Source of the DNA: Limnohabitans sp. MMS-10A-178
Lineage (GTDB): Bacteria; Pseudomonadota; Gammaproteobacteria; Burkholderiales; Burkholderiaceae_C
Reading direction: 5' to 3'
Assembly: GCF_003063375.1 (NCBI RefSeq)
Contig: NZ_NERY01000001.1
Location: 1,550,001 to 1,614,000 of the forward strand
Length of the DNA stretch: 64,000 nucleotides
Positions within the stretch are counted from its first letter, which is position 1; every line of letters starts with the position of its first letter. Under the pieces are notes generated by a model, which was not told the DNA's origin, made no database searches, and saw only the letters and a list, made by a program, of their open reading frames with translations. Shown piece after piece: positions 10,391-19,318 of this stretch. Both the position numbers and the translations under genes were made by a program.

Positions 10391-10420
10391 TTGACTTTTC
10401 AAGGTTTTCGCGAGTACACT
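10391..10420 (+). promoter_or_regulatory. mdh promoter
   Basis: TTGACT (10391-10396), an 18-bp spacer and TACACT (10415-10420) form a good sigma-70-type match on the + strand. It predicts transcription from about 10427, so mdh has a leader of about 124 bases. The GntR-type palindrome ends 12 bp upstream of the -35 box. Confidence 0.6.
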
Positions 10421-10426
10421 CGAAAG

Positions 10427-10550
10427 CTGTTTGCCCGTACGCACTTTGCATGGCGTACCCGTCTGGAAACTCCAGACGACCCGGTTGGCAGTGAATGCCA
10501 AGATGGGGTCGGCGAAGTCCGTTTTCTTATCACTATCTGGAGTTCACACC
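10427..10550 (+). promoter_or_regulatory. Structured mdh 5' leader, candidate cis-acting RNA
   Basis: Three consecutive stem-loops can be drawn. P1 pairs GTACGC (10437-10442) with GCGTAC (10453-10458). P2 pairs CGTCTGGA (10460-10467) with TCCAGACG (10471-10478) around a 3-base loop. P3 pairs TTGGCA (10485-10490) with TGCCAA (10496-10501), extended by CGACCC (10477-10482) with GGGTCG (10506-10511). The P2 3' side AACTCCAGA (10468-10476) is also perfectly complementary over 9 bases to TCTGGAGTT (10536-10544), which contains the mdh ribosome-binding site GGAG. P2 and the RBS-masking helix exclude each other. Function is inferred. Confidence 0.5.
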
Positions 10551-11537
10551 ATGAGCAAAAAGCCCGTTCGCGTCGCCGTCACAGGAGCCGCTGGTCAAAT
10601 TGGATACGCATTGTTGTTCCGCATCGCTTCTGGCGAAATGCTGGGCAAAGATCAGCCTGTGATCTTGCAATTGCTTGAAATTCCAGACGAAAAAGCCCAA
10701 AAAGCCCTCAAGGGCGTCATGATGGAATTGGACGATTGCGCGTTCCCTTTGCTGGCAGGTATGGAAGCCCATTCTGACCCCATGACAGCGTTCAAAGACA
10801 CTGATTACGCCTTGTTGGTGGGCTCACGTCCCCGCGGCCCTGGCATGGAGCGTGCTGAGTTGCTGGCTATCAATGGTGCCATCTTCACGGCACAAGGCAA
10901 GGCCTTGAATGCAGTAGCCTCCCGCAACGTCAAAGTCTTGGTGGTTGGCAACCCTGCCAACACCAACGCCTACATCGCCATGAAGAGCGCCCCCGATCTG
11001 AAGCCAGGTAACTTCACTGCCATGCTGCGTTTGGACCACAACCGCGCGGCATCACAAATTGCTGCCAAAACTGGCAAAGCCGTTGCCGACATTCAGAAGC
11101 TGTGCGTTTGGGGCAATCACTCTCCCACCATGTACGCAGATTACCGTTTCGCCACCATCAATGGCGAATCTGTGAAGACCATGATCAATGATCAAGAATG
11201 GAACGCCAATGTGTTCTTGCCTACTGTTGGCAAACGCGGCGCTGCCATCATTGAAGCTCGCGGTTTGTCTTCAGCGGCTTCTGCGGCCAATGCCGCAATC
11301 GACCACATGCGCGATTGGGCCCTGGGCACCAACGGCCAATGGGTCACCATGGGCATTCCTTCACAGGGCTGGTACGGTATTCCCAAAGACGTGATGTTCG
11401 GCTTCCCAGTCACATGCGCCGACGGCGAATACAAAGTGGTGGAAGGTTTGGACATTGATGCATTCAGCCAATCTTGCATCGACAAAACTTTGAAAGAGTT
11501 GACAGACGAGCAAGCCGGCGTGGCGCACTTGCTCTAA
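10551..11537 (+). CDS. mdh: Malate dehydrogenase (NAD+)
   Basis: Mdh oxidises malate to oxaloacetate in the TCA cycle. The ATG at 10551 is preceded by GGAG at 8-base spacing and gives 328 residues, the usual length for the cytosolic-type Mdh found in Burkholderiales. The N-terminal [18 protein letters not shown] is the NAD-binding loop. The mobile loop arginines are in [11 protein letters not shown] (R93, R95), D162 lies in [11 protein letters not shown] and the catalytic His is H190 in [13 protein letters not shown]. It is divergent from gntR and followed after 15 bp by the citE-like gene. Confidence 0.97.
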   Translation: MSKKPVRVAVTGAAGQIGYALLFRIASGEMLGKDQPVILQLLEIPDEKAQKALKGVMMELDDCAFPLLAGMEAHSDPMTAFKDTDYALLVGSRPRGPGMERAELLAINGAIFTAQGKALNAVASRNVKVLVVGNPANTNAYIAMKSAPDLKPGNFTAMLRLDHNRAASQIAAKTGKAVADIQKLCVWGNHSPTMYADYRFATINGESVKTMINDQEWNANVFLPTVGKRGAAIIEARGLSSAASAANAAIDHMRDWALGTNGQWVTMGIPSQGWYGIPKDVMFGFPVTCADGEYKVVEGLDIDAFSQSCIDKTLKELTDEQAGVAHLL

Positions 11538-11552
11538 TCAACAAACACTTTC

Positions 11553-12548
11553 GTGAAACATCCGCGCGACATACTGTTGGGTTCACAAGCGGCAAGCAGC
11601 GTATTGCCTGTTTGTGATCACTACAGTGGTGTCGAAGTGCGGATGCGCAAAAGCTTGCAGCTGCAAGCTGAGATGACGCAAGAGTTTGGCGCGTGCGTTT
11701 TCGATGTCACTTTGGATTGTGAAGATGGTGCCCCTGTTGGGGGTGAAATTGAGCATGCCCATTTGGTCAAAGAAATTGCAGCCAACGCAGCGCCAGAGGC
11801 CAGGGTAGCGGTTCGCGTGCACCCAGTTGATCACCCTTCATTTGAGAGCGATATCACCCTCATTGTGGGTTCTGCTCAGCACAAGTTGCGGCACGTGATG
11901 ATTCCCAAAGTGGAAACGGTTGCTGATGTGGAGGCTGCTGCAAAGGCGTTGAATCAGGTGGGAGCCTCTAGCCTTCCCTTGCATGTGCTAATTGAATCTC
12001 CTGCCGCAGTGCACCGTGCTTTTGAAATTGCAGCACATCCTCGCGTGCAATCCCTGAGTTTTGGTTTGATGGATTTTGTGTCTGCCCATGGCGGCGCCAT
12101 TCCATCGAGTGGCATGGGCGTGCTTGGACAATTTACACACCCTTTGGTGGTCCGAGCCAAATTGGAAATAGCCAGCGCTTGCCATGCGCATGGCAAAGTG
12201 CCTTCTCACTGCGTGGTCACTGAGTTCAGTGATTTGGAAGCCATTAAAGTGGCTGCCACAAAGGCTTCACGTGAATTGGGTTACACCCGCATGTGGAGCA
12301 TTCACCCAGCCCAAATTCGTCCTGTATTGGAAGCCTTGGCACCCAGTGATCACGAAATTGAGCAAGCGGCCGATTTGATATCAGCTGCGCGCAACGCCAA
12401 TTGGGCACCAGTTAGCCATGGGGGTCAGTTGCACGACCGCGCCAGTTATCGTTTTTTTTGGCAAGTGCTAGAACGTGCCCATCAAACTGGCAGACATTTG
12501 CCAGAGTCAGTCGAGTTGTATTTCGGGGAGACCTCATGCGCAGCATGA
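11553..12548 (+). CDS. CitE-like (HpcH/HpaI aldolase/citrate lyase superfamily) protein
   Basis: A 331-residue protein of the CitE-like TIM-barrel superfamily, whose members cleave or hydrolyse CoA-linked hydroxy acids such as malyl-, citramalyl- or citryl-CoA. DVTLDCEDGAP (acidic metal ligands), MIPKVETVADVEAA, LIESPAAVHRAFEIA and LSFGLMDFVSAHGG are superfamily motifs. The start is a GTG (VKHPRDILLGSQ). No citD or citF is nearby, so it is not a classical citrate lyase subunit. Its place between mdh and acnB suggests a TCA-linked side reaction; the substrate cannot be told from sequence. Confidence 0.8.
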   Translation: MKHPRDILLGSQAASSVLPVCDHYSGVEVRMRKSLQLQAEMTQEFGACVFDVTLDCEDGAPVGGEIEHAHLVKEIAANAAPEARVAVRVHPVDHPSFESDITLIVGSAQHKLRHVMIPKVETVADVEAAAKALNQVGASSLPLHVLIESPAAVHRAFEIAAHPRVQSLSFGLMDFVSAHGGAIPSSGMGVLGQFTHPLVVRAKLEIASACHAHGKVPSHCVVTEFSDLEAIKVAATKASRELGYTRMWSIHPAQIRPVLEALAPSDHEIEQAADLISAARNANWAPVSHGGQLHDRASYRFFWQVLERAHQTGRHLPESVELYFGETSCAA

Positions 12549-13039
12549 AGCATCTTGCCTCGATGGTTTGGAGCTGCTTGTTCGGATTCGGCCTGGCTAC
12601 CTTGGCCTCTTCGGCATATGCGCAAACAGCGTCATCCAGCCGATCCGTGAAATCGGCTGAGCAACCCTTGGGGGCGCAAGAGCTCAGTATTGCAGAACGC
12701 GTTCATGTGGGACATTTGCCTTGTGAGCTTGGCGCGTCGGTGCGCATGACGGCCGATAAAAAAACCCCTGGCTACTTTAACTTGCAAGGCAAGGGCTACA
12801 AATACCGAATGAAACCCGTGCCCACCAGCACGGGTGCCATCCGATTGGAAGATGAAAAAGCAGGCGCAGTTTGGCTGCAGCTAGCCAACAAATCCATGCT
12901 CATGGATCAAAAGAATGGACGTCGATTGGCCGATGAATGCGCCCACCCAGATCAGGTGGCATTTGCCAATGACATGAAGGTCAATCCACCACCAGCCTTG
13001 ATTGATGTCAGCAACACAGCTGCGTCTGACCAACGCTAG
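12536..13039 (+). CDS. Secreted protein of unknown function
   Basis: I use the ATG at 12536, which overlaps the end of the citE-like gene by 13 bp and has GGGGAG just upstream; the product has 167 residues. Residues 1-30 form a Sec signal peptide with a probable cut after SSAYAQ. The mature part has two cysteines (HLPCELG and ADEC, about 50 residues apart), which could form a disulfide, and a beta-rich core with aromatic residues (YKYRMKP, GAVWLQL). The shape loosely recalls small periplasmic lysozyme-inhibitor-like domains, but I do not recognise the family. Its tight coupling to a CitE-like gene and acnB is unexplained. Confidence 0.75.
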   Translation: MRSMKHLASMVWSCLFGFGLATLASSAYAQTASSSRSVKSAEQPLGAQELSIAERVHVGHLPCELGASVRMTADKKTPGYFNLQGKGYKYRMKPVPTSTGAIRLEDEKAGAVWLQLANKSMLMDQKNGRRLADECAHPDQVAFANDMKVNPPPALIDVSNTAASDQR

Positions 13040-13096
13040 CGGGTGTCGTTTGAAAATTTTGGATGTATCAATTTTTTAGTTAGACAGGAGAAAAAA

Positions 13097-15688
13097 ATGT
13101 TGAAAGCCTACCGTGACCACGTTGCAGAACGCGCAGCGCTTGGAATCCCACCATTGCCGCTGGATACCAAGCAAACAGCTGAACTGATTGAATTGATCAA
13201 AGCGCCGCCACAAGGCGAGGACGCTTTTTTATTGGACTTGCTCACGCACCGTGTTCCCCCTGGTGTTGACGATGCAGCCAAAGTCAAGGCGTCTTTCTTG
13301 TCAGCCGTTGCACACGGAGACGTCAAAATTGCATTGATCAGCAAAGCCAAAGCCACTGAGTTGTTGGGCACCATGGTGGGTGGCTACAACGTCAAGCCTT
13401 TGATTGATTTGCTGGACGACAAAGAAGTGGGTGCAGTGGCCGCTGAAGGTTTAAAGAAAACATTGTTGATGTTCGACTTTTTTCACGACGTTGCAGAGAA
13501 ATCGAAGTCAGGCAATGCCCACGCAAGTGCCGTGATCAAGAGCTGGGCCGATGCCGAGTGGTTCACTTCACGCCCTGAGGTGGCCAAAAAAATCACGGTC
13601 TCTGTGTTCAAGGTTCCTGGTGAAACCAACACCGACGATCTGTCACCTGCACCAGATGCTTGGAGCCGCCCCGACATTCCACTGCACTATCTGGCCATGT
13701 TGAAAAACACTCGACCTGATGCTGCTTTCAAACCAGAAGAAGATGGCAAGCGCGGCCCTATGGCCTTCATTGAAGAGCTGAAGAAAAAGGGTCACTTGGT
13801 GGCTTATGTGGGTGATGTGGTTGGCACAGGCTCTTCACGCAAATCAGCCACCAACAGCATCATCTGGGGCTTTGGTGAAGACATTCCTTTTGTGCCCAAC
13901 AAGCGCTTTGGTGGTGTGACTTTGGGCGGCAAAATTGCTCCCATTTTCTTCAACACGCAAGAAGACTCTGGCGCCTTGCCGATTGAAGTCGATGTTTCCA
14001 AATTGGAAATGGGCGACGTGATTGATGTCCTGCCTTACGAAGGCAAGATCATGAAAAATGGTGCTTTGCTCACAGAGTTTGAACTTCGCAGCGACATGTT
14101 GTTTGACGAAGTTCGTGCAGGCGGTCGTATCAATTTGATCATTGGTCGTTCATTGACAGGCAAGGCCCGTGAGTTCTTGGGCTTGCCCACTTCGTCCTTG
14201 TTCCGTTTGCCTAAGGTGCCCACTTCGACCAAAGCCGGTTTCACTGTAGCGCAAAAAATGGTGGGCCGTGCATGTGGTTTGCCAGAAGGACAAGGCGTTC
14301 GCCCCGGTACCTATTGCGAACCTAAGATGACCACTGTGGGCTCACAAGACACCACGGGCACCATGACTCGCGACGAGTTGAAAGACTTGGCTTGCTTGGG
14401 CTTCAGTGCCGACATGGTGATGCAGTCTTTCTGCCACACAGCGGCATACCCCAAGCCTGTTGACGTGAAAATGCACCACGAACTGCCAGCCTTCATGAGC
14501 AACCGTGGCGGTGTTTCTCTGAAACCGGGCGACGGCATTATTCACAGCTGGTTGAACCGTTTATTGTTGCCCGACACAGTGGGCACAGGTGGCGACTCCC
14601 ACACACGTTTCCCCATCGGCATTTCTTTCCCTGCAGGCTCAGGTTTGGTGGCCTTCGGCGCAGCAACTGGCGTCATGCCCCTCGACATGCCTGAATCTAT
14701 TCTGGTTCGTTTCAAGGGCAAGATGCAGCCTGGCATCACATTGCGCGATTTGGTTCACGCTATTCCTTACTATGCCATCAAGGCGGGTTTGTTGACAGTT
14801 GCCAAGTCTGGCAAGATCAATGAGTTCTCGGGTCGCATTTTGGAAATTGAAGGCTTGCCAGATTTGAAAGTGGAGCAAGCGTTTGAATTGTCCGATGCAT
14901 CAGCGGAGCGCTCAGCAGCGGGCTGTACAGTGAAGCTCAACCCAGAACCTGTCAAAGAGTACTTGAACTCCAACATCGTGTTGATGAAGAACATGATTGC
15001 GCAGGGTTACAACGACAAGCGTGCACTTGAGCGTCGCATTAAGGCCGTCGAAGCGTGGTTGGCCAACCCCAAGCTGCTTGAAGCGGATGCCAATGCCGAA
15101 TACGCCCACGTGCTTGAAATTGACATGGACCAGCTCAAAGAGCCTGTCTTGTGCTGCCCTAACGACCCAGATGACGCCAAGTTGTTGTCTGATGTGGCCG
15201 GTACCAAGATTGACGAAGTCTTCATTGGTTCTTGCATGACCAACATTGGTCACTTCCGCGCAGCCTCTAAGTTGCTTGAAGGTCGTCGTGACATTCCCGT
15301 GAAGTTGTGGATTGCACCGCCCACCAAGATGGACGCTGCCGAATTGACCAAAGAAGGTCACTACGGTGTGTTTGGCGCTGCGGGCGCACGCACTGAAATG
15401 CCAGGCTGCTCTTTGTGCATGGGCAATCAAGCCCAGGTTCGAGAGGGCGCAACGGTGGTGTCTACTTCAACACGCAATTTCCCCAACCGCTTGGGCAAAA
15501 ACACCAATGTTTATTTGGCCTCCTCTGAGGTGGCAGCCATCAGCTCCAAACTGGGTCGCATTCCCACCACAGAAGAGTACCAAGCGAGCATGACTGAAAT
15601 TAACAAAGATGGAACTCAGATCTACAAGTACATGAACTTCGACAAGATCGAAGAGTACGCAGAAGTAGCCAAAGGTGTTGCAGCCTAA
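13097..15688 (+). CDS. acnB: Aconitate hydratase B
   Basis: AcnB isomerises citrate to isocitrate through cis-aconitate and in enterobacteria also acts on 2-methylisocitrate. The ATG at 13097 follows AGGAG and gives 863 residues (E. coli 865). The order is the AcnB type: N-terminal HEAT-like domain (about 1-160), swivel domain, then catalytic domains. The [4Fe-4S] cysteines are C713 (IGSCMTN) and C771/C774 (PGCSLCMG). It is followed by a strong terminator, so it ends the mdh-citE-unknown-acnB group; the 57 bp before it could hold an internal promoter. Confidence 0.97.
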   Translation: MLKAYRDHVAERAALGIPPLPLDTKQTAELIELIKAPPQGEDAFLLDLLTHRVPPGVDDAAKVKASFLSAVAHGDVKIALISKAKATELLGTMVGGYNVKPLIDLLDDKEVGAVAAEGLKKTLLMFDFFHDVAEKSKSGNAHASAVIKSWADAEWFTSRPEVAKKITVSVFKVPGETNTDDLSPAPDAWSRPDIPLHYLAMLKNTRPDAAFKPEEDGKRGPMAFIEELKKKGHLVAYVGDVVGTGSSRKSATNSIIWGFGEDIPFVPNKRFGGVTLGGKIAPIFFNTQEDSGALPIEVDVSKLEMGDVIDVLPYEGKIMKNGALLTEFELRSDMLFDEVRAGGRINLIIGRSLTGKAREFLGLPTSSLFRLPKVPTSTKAGFTVAQKMVGRACGLPEGQGVRPGTYCEPKMTTVGSQDTTGTMTRDELKDLACLGFSADMVMQSFCHTAAYPKPVDVKMHHELPAFMSNRGGVSLKPGDGIIHSWLNRLLLPDTVGTGGDSHTRFPIGISFPAGSGLVAFGAATGVMPLDMPESILVRFKGKMQPGITLRDLVHAIPYYAIKAGLLTVAKSGKINEFSGRILEIEGLPDLKVEQAFELSDASAERSAAGCTVKLNPEPVKEYLNSNIVLMKNMIAQGYNDKRALERRIKAVEAWLANPKLLEADANAEYAHVLEIDMDQLKEPVLCCPNDPDDAKLLSDVAGTKIDEVFIGSCMTNIGHFRAASKLLEGRRDIPVKLWIAPPTKMDAAELTKEGHYGVFGAAGARTEMPGCSLCMGNQAQVREGATVVSTSTRNFPNRLGKNTNVYLASSEVAAISSKLGRIPTTEEYQASMTEINKDGTQIYKYMNFDKIEEYAEVAKGVAA

Positions 15689-15713
15689 ATCTGCTCACTC
15701 ATCCTCTTGCGCA

Positions 15714-15746
15714 AGCCCAAAAGATCTCGGTCTTTTGGGCTTTTTT
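15714..15746 (+). terminator. Rho-independent terminator after acnB
   Basis: Perfect 10-bp stem AGCCCAAAAG / CTTTTGGGCT with an 8-base loop, followed by five further T residues, 25 bp past the acnB stop. Confidence 0.88.
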
Positions 15747-15792
15747 AACAGCTCATCGCTTTTTGCAATCAGATCGTTGCAAAATCAAGTTT

Positions 15793-16980
15793 GTGAAAAA
15801 CTCGATGATCATTGTGGGGGGCGGAATTGGCGGACTGGCCGCTGCTTTGGCTTGTGGTCTGGTGGGCGCGCGCGCGCATGTGCTTGAACGCGCAGCCAAT
15901 TTTTCTGAAGTTGGTGCGGGCATACAACTGAGCCCCAATGTCACACGCACCTTGCATGCCTGGGGCTTGGCTGAAGAGCTCAAGGGTATCGGGTTTGCAC
16001 CGCGCAAGCTTGAAGCCAAAGATGCCCAAACGGGACTTGTGATTGGCAGCTTGCCCTTAGGGCAACGAAGTCAAGAGATTTATGGCGCGCCTTATTTCAC
16101 GGTTCACCGCGCAGATTTGCATCGTCTTCTTTTGCAAAAAATCAAACGTTCAGGTCTTGCTGATTTAAGTCTTCATTGCCAGGTGGATGAGGTCATTGAG
16201 CTAGACCCCATGCAGGTCAGTGTGCTTCAGTTGGCAACAGGCGTGAGAGAGGTTTTTGAAACCGATGCCATGGTGGGTGCAGATGGTCTTTGGAGTGCAA
16301 CGCGCCAAATGGTGGTGCCTTCAACACCACCCAGAGTGACGGGCTTGTTGGCCTATCGAGCGCTTGTGCCCATGCAATCAATTCCAGAAAAGCTTCGGTT
16401 CAAAGACGTGAATGTTTGGCTCGGTCCTCGACTTCATGCTGTTTTGTACCCTGTTCAAGGCGGTGATTTTTTGAACATGGTCATCGTAGTTCAAGGGCCC
16501 TTGCCATCAGCGATGGAAGAATGGGATCACGCCGCCAACAAACAAGACTTAGAAGCCGCCATGGGCCCAGCTCACCCTCATCTCAAGGAGCTTATAGGGG
16601 CTGCACCCGCGTGGCGACTTTGGCCACTTTGTGATCGTGCACCAATGCAGGGGCCACATGAAATGGCCAAGGGGCGAATTGCTTTGTTGGGAGATGCTGC
16701 GCACCCCATGAGGCCGTTCTTGGCACAGGGCGCAGGCATGGCCATTGAGGATGCTGCTGAATTAGCCAAAAGCTGGTCGAGGAAAGACATGTCTGTGGCT
16801 GACCGCTGGAATGCATATGCGCATGCGCGTTGGGCTCGCAACGCTCAAGTTCAACAACGATCTATTCGAAATGGCCAAATTTTTCACCTGACAGGCCCGA
16901 TGCGATGGGGGCGAAATTGGGCCATGAAGCTATTTGGCGAAACTTTGATGGACAGTCCTTGGCTCTATGCGGGGCCTTAG
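15793..16980 (+). CDS. FAD-dependent aromatic monooxygenase (salicylate hydroxylase-like)
   Basis: A class A flavoprotein monooxygenase. IIVGGGIGGLAAALA near the N terminus is the FAD dinucleotide motif, VGADGLWSATR (about 165-175) the DG motif, and LLGDAAHPMRPFLAQGAGMAIEDA the GD motif that contacts the FAD ribityl chain. Family members hydroxylate salicylate, 3-hydroxybenzoate or similar rings with NAD(P)H; the substrate here is unknown. Start is uncertain: GTG at 15793 (395 residues) keeps a short lead-in to the first beta strand, while the ATG at 15805 is possible. It lies after the acnB terminator and seems monocistronic. Confidence 0.85.
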   Translation: MKNSMIIVGGGIGGLAAALACGLVGARAHVLERAANFSEVGAGIQLSPNVTRTLHAWGLAEELKGIGFAPRKLEAKDAQTGLVIGSLPLGQRSQEIYGAPYFTVHRADLHRLLLQKIKRSGLADLSLHCQVDEVIELDPMQVSVLQLATGVREVFETDAMVGADGLWSATRQMVVPSTPPRVTGLLAYRALVPMQSIPEKLRFKDVNVWLGPRLHAVLYPVQGGDFLNMVIVVQGPLPSAMEEWDHAANKQDLEAAMGPAHPHLKELIGAAPAWRLWPLCDRAPMQGPHEMAKGRIALLGDAAHPMRPFLAQGAGMAIEDAAELAKSWSRKDMSVADRWNAYAHARWARNAQVQQRSIRNGQIFHLTGPMRWGRNWAMKLFGETLMDSPWLYAGP

Positions 16981-17014
16981 TCAAATATCCTGAATGACGC
17001 TTTCAATTGGCATT

Positions 17015-17950
17015 TCAAAGCTTGCCAAACATTAAAAATTCCATCAAGGCCTTTTGGACGTGCATCCGATTTTCTGCTTCGTCCCAAACCACAGATTGAG
17101 GCCCGTCAATTACTTCTGCGCTCACTTCTTCTCCGCGGTGAGCAGGAAGGCAATGCATGAACAGCGCATCAGGCTTGGCTATTTTCATCATCTCCTCGTC
17201 CACGCACCAATCGGCAAAAGCTTTTTTGCGAGCTTCATTTTCAGCTTCATAACCCATGCTGGTCCAGACATCGGTGGTGACCAAATCAGCCCCTTCACAC
17301 GCCTGCATGGGATCTTTGAAGAATTGCATGCTGGATGCCGTTCTCACGCCTACAACAGCGGGATCCACTTCATAGCCGCTGGGTGTGCTGAGGTGAACTT
17401 TAAATCCCAGCAAGTCGGCCGCTTGTAACCAAGTGTTGGCCATGTTGTTGCCGTCACCTACCCAAGCGACTGTTTTGCCTTGAATAGAGCCGCGGTGCTC
17501 TATGTAAGTGAAGATGTCGGCCAGAATTTGGCAAGGATGAAACTCGTTGGTCAGCCCGTTGATCACGGGCACACGGGAGTGCTTGGCAAAGGTTTCAATC
17601 TTGTCCTGTCCATAGGTTCGGATCATGACCAAGTCGACCATGCGGCTGATCACTCTGGCGCTGTCTTCAATGGGCTCAGCACGACCTAATTGGCTATCGC
17701 CTGTGGTGAGGTGAACCACCGAGCCACCCATTTGGTACATACCGGCTTCAAAGCTCACACGCGTTCGAGTTGAGGCCTTTTCGAAAATCATGGCCAAGGT
17801 GCGGTCTGTCAGTGGCTGGTATTTTTCGTAAGCTTTGAATTTGGCTTTGATGAAAGATGCGCGTTTGAAAACATGCGCATACTCATCGGCTGTGAAATCT
17901 TTGAATTGCAAGTAATGCCGAATTGGCAGCTCTGGAGAATTCGAGGGCAT
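17015..17950 (-). CDS. argF: Ornithine carbamoyltransferase
   Basis: ArgF makes citrulline from ornithine and carbamoyl phosphate. The ATG at 17950 overlaps the argD stop (TGATG) and gives 311 residues. Motifs are STRTRVSFEAG (carbamoyl-phosphate binding, near residue 60), HPCQILADIFT and MHCLPAHRGEEV, all in normal order. Translational coupling to argD and the presence of argG at 58955 supply three arginine genes in the window. Secure. Confidence 0.96.
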   Translation of the reverse strand: MPSNSPELPIRHYLQFKDFTADEYAHVFKRASFIKAKFKAYEKYQPLTDRTLAMIFEKASTRTRVSFEAGMYQMGGSVVHLTTGDSQLGRAEPIEDSARVISRMVDLVMIRTYGQDKIETFAKHSRVPVINGLTNEFHPCQILADIFTYIEHRGSIQGKTVAWVGDGNNMANTWLQAADLLGFKVHLSTPSGYEVDPAVVGVRTASSMQFFKDPMQACEGADLVTTDVWTSMGYEAENEARKKAFADWCVDEEMMKIAKPDALFMHCLPAHRGEEVSAEVIDGPQSVVWDEAENRMHVQKALMEFLMFGKL

Positions 17951-19152
17951 CAAGATTTCTCCGATAAGAACTCATGTATGAGCGGCAGCAAAATATCTGC
18001 AACTTCATCTGCTTCTGCAATGGTCATGATGAGGGGGGGCACCATGCGAATGACGGTGTCTGCTGTCACACTGATCAGCAAGCCTCTTTCTGCCGCACGC
18101 ATTGTGAGATCGCTGCAAGGCTTCATCAATTCAATGCCAAGCATCAAACCCTGACCCCTAATTTCTTTAACGCCCTGTGCGCCAGCAAGTCCTTTTTCTA
18201 GGCGTGCTTTGAGGTGAGCGCCTACGCGAGCTGCATTCTCAAGCAGGCCATCTTTTTCCATGATGCGAATGGTTTCAACACCTGCTCGCATGGCCAACGG
18301 GTTGCCACCAAAAGTGGTGCCATGATTGCCGGGTTGAAAAATGTGGGCGGCCTTGGGTCCTGCCACAACAGCCGCAATGGGAACGCCAGAACCCAAACCC
18401 TTTGCCAAAGGCATGACGTCGGCCTTGATGCCAGCCCATTGGTGAGCAAACCACTTGCCAGTTCTGCCCATGCCGCATTGAACTTCGTCAATCATCATGA
18501 GCCAATCTTTTTCATCGCACAGTGCGCGAACATCGCGCAAGTAGTCCATGTGCATGGGGTTCACGCCGCCTTCACCTTGAATGGTTTCAAAGAAAACGGC
18601 AACCACATTGGGATTGTTTTCAGTGGCCTTTTTCAAGGCCGCTATGTCATTGACTGGAACGCGCAAGAAGCCCTCAACCAAGGGCCCAAATCCCTTTTGA
18701 ATTTTGGTGTTGCCTGTGGCACTCAAGGTGGCAATGCTGCGCCCGTGAAAGGCTTTTTCATAAACCACGATGACGGGCTTGTCGATGCCTTTGTCGTGAC
18801 CAAACTTCCGTGCCAATTTAATGGCGGCTTCATTGGCTTCAAGGCCCGTGCAGCAAAAAAACACATTGGTCATGCCCGACAACTCAACCAATTTGGCCGC
18901 CAGCTTTTCTTGGTTGGGCACGTGGAAGTAGTTGCAACTGTGGATGATTTTGCTCAATTGGTCTTGCAGCGCAGGCACCAATTCTGGGTGGTTGTGGCCT
19001 AAGGTGTTCACAGCAATGCCACCCAATGCGTCCAAATACTCTTTGCCATTGACATCCCACACTCGGCAACCCTGACCGTGGCTCATGGCGATAGGCAAGC
19101 GGCCATAGGTGTTCATGGTGTGCGGCGAAGTGGCTTCAATGAAAGCGGACAT
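17950..19152 (-). CDS. argD: Acetylornithine aminotransferase
   Basis: A 400-residue class III PLP aminotransferase that converts N-acetylglutamate semialdehyde to N-acetylornithine and can also serve succinyldiaminopimelate. The PLP lysine is in VMPLAKGLGSGVPIAAVV, preceded by LMMIDEVQCGMGRTGKWFA. An AGAGGAG ribosome-binding site precedes the ATG at 19152. It is the first gene of argD-argF and faces away from the DUF3579 gene; the intergenic region carries the GntR-type palindrome. ArgD of this type and related GABA or succinylornithine transaminases are hard to separate, but coupling to argF settles it. Confidence 0.93.
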   Translation of the reverse strand: MSAFIEATSPHTMNTYGRLPIAMSHGQGCRVWDVNGKEYLDALGGIAVNTLGHNHPELVPALQDQLSKIIHSCNYFHVPNQEKLAAKLVELSGMTNVFFCCTGLEANEAAIKLARKFGHDKGIDKPVIVVYEKAFHGRSIATLSATGNTKIQKGFGPLVEGFLRVPVNDIAALKKATENNPNVVAVFFETIQGEGGVNPMHMDYLRDVRALCDEKDWLMMIDEVQCGMGRTGKWFAHQWAGIKADVMPLAKGLGSGVPIAAVVAGPKAAHIFQPGNHGTTFGGNPLAMRAGVETIRIMEKDGLLENAARVGAHLKARLEKGLAGAQGVKEIRGQGLMLGIELMKPCSDLTMRAAERGLLISVTADTVIRMVPPLIMTIAEADEVADILLPLIHEFLSEKS

Positions 19153-19234
19153 GCTGAGACTCCTCTGAAAAGAAATCGGCCCAACGAAGAGGGCCGCTGA
19201 GATGCGATTTTAGAGCCAGAATTTAGGCTTCAAG

Positions 19235-19252
19235 TCTTATATAAGATACAAT
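19235..19252 (+). promoter_or_regulatory. Second copy of TCTTATATAAGA palindrome with adjacent -10-like TACAAT
   Basis: The palindrome TCTTATATAAGA (19235-19246) is followed directly by TACAAT (19247-19252). Fifteen bases, GTCTTATATAAGATA, are identical to the gntR promoter site, and the distance to the -10 element is the same. The position where a -35 should be (AGGCTT) is poor. It is 66 bp upstream of the DUF3579 gene and 83 bp upstream of divergent argD. Binding by the GntR protein of this window is inference. Confidence 0.45.
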
Positions 19253-19318
19253 TCTTTTGCAATGCAGCATCGAGGCGATCCCTGATGTTTGCCCACGAAC
19301 TCTTCCAACCTCTGACCG

